From NCBI GenBank assembly GCA_903835865.1, contig CAILON010000459.1:1-5720 (forward strand): DNA of 5,720 bases, read 5' to 3'. Below, piece after piece: positions 5,589 through 5,720 of this stretch; within the stretch, counting starts at the first letter, position 1; every line of letters begins with the position of its first letter. The notes beneath the pieces were generated by a model. The model did no database searches. It saw only the letters and a program-made list of their open reading frames with translations, and was not told where the DNA came from. The stretch comes from an uncultured beta proteobacterium (lineage in GTDB: Bacteria > Pseudomonadota > Gammaproteobacteria > Burkholderiales > Burkholderiaceae). Both the position numbers and the translations under genes were made by a program.

Positions 5589-5720
5589 TTAATCAGCCCC
5601 AAGTTGAAGCGTATTTTTTTGCCTTTTTTCAACCGCATTTTTTAATAATGCTGCAGTGCGATATATTCCATGAGCAAACTTACCATAGGGCATCGTTAAA
5701 AAGAAGCTCATGACAAAGCC
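5589..5720 (-). CDS. tcuB: tricarballylate/citrate utilization membrane protein TcuB, C-terminal end only
   Basis: The minus strand from the right edge reads 43 codons in frame before TAA at 5591-5589; the start lies outside the window. The segment [20 protein letters not shown] followed by [18 protein letters not shown] matches, from memory of the family, the conserved C-terminus of TcuB, where the last transmembrane helix ends in a PYGKF(V/A)HG(I/F)YR motif. TcuB is a membrane protein with Fe-S clusters and heme-like features that passes electrons from the flavoprotein TcuA to the quinone pool during tricarballylate (or citrate-like acid) oxidation. tcuA should lie just beyond the right edge. 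The identification rests on a short stretch, so related CitB-type proteins remain possible. Confidence 0.78.
   Translation of the reverse strand, partial: GFVMSFFLTMPYGKFAHGIYRTAALLKNAVEKRQKNTLQLGAD

Noticed and set aside
1..5720. A new multi-gene defence or mobile system
   Set aside because: Every long frame belongs to a known housekeeping or metabolic family, with no recombinase, toxin-antitoxin pair, nuclease-helicase module, direct-repeat boundary or sharp shift in composition.

Overview
The window looks like a stretch of ordinary chromosome from a betaproteobacterium of the Burkholderiales, most likely Polynucleobacter or a close relative. This rests on the moderate, AT-leaning base composition, the style of the proteins (a class V aminotransferase with an N-terminal YTDRSLNHMS-type segment, a TcuB C-terminus) and dense packing with short gaps. 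It is inferred from recognised protein style, not from a database match. I see no transposase, integrase, phage gene, CRISPR array, tRNA or rRNA.

Layout from left to right. (1) 1-1312, minus: a beta-CASP metallo-beta-lactamase-fold RNA-processing enzyme, missing only its C-terminal end at the window edge. (2) A short divergent gap, then a plus-strand pair: a stand-alone ADP-dependent NAD(P)H-hydrate dehydratase (nnrD, from 1376 or 1358 to 2260) and, 6 bases on, a ten-helix EamA/DMT transporter (2267-3244). (3) A convergent junction in which each side has its own hairpin. The terminator of the minus-strand neighbour lies inside the last codons of the transporter gene. (4) 3267-3548, minus: a small exported, very lysine-rich protein with Ala/Pro flanks. 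(5) An AT-rich divergent gap, then 3630-4262, plus: a nitrobindin/FABP-like beta-barrel protein. (6) A perfect 26-base palindrome serving as a two-way terminator between convergent genes. (7) 4309-5457, minus: a PLP-dependent class V aminotransferase of the alanine/serine-glyoxylate type. (8) A 131-base gap with possible weak hairpins, then the last 43 codons of tcuB (5589-5720, minus), which is absent from simple start-to-stop ORF calling because its start lies outside the window.

Functionally this is mostly housekeeping and metabolism: RNA decay or processing, repair of damaged nicotinamide cofactors, small-molecule export or import, heme/NO-related binding, and tricarboxylate oxidation beside an aminotransferase. 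The genes do not form one pathway. The best candidates for something under-described are the lysine-rich exported protein, the terminator hidden in the transporter's coding sequence, and the tcuB-aminotransferase neighbourhood. I find no convincing evidence of a new multi-gene system.
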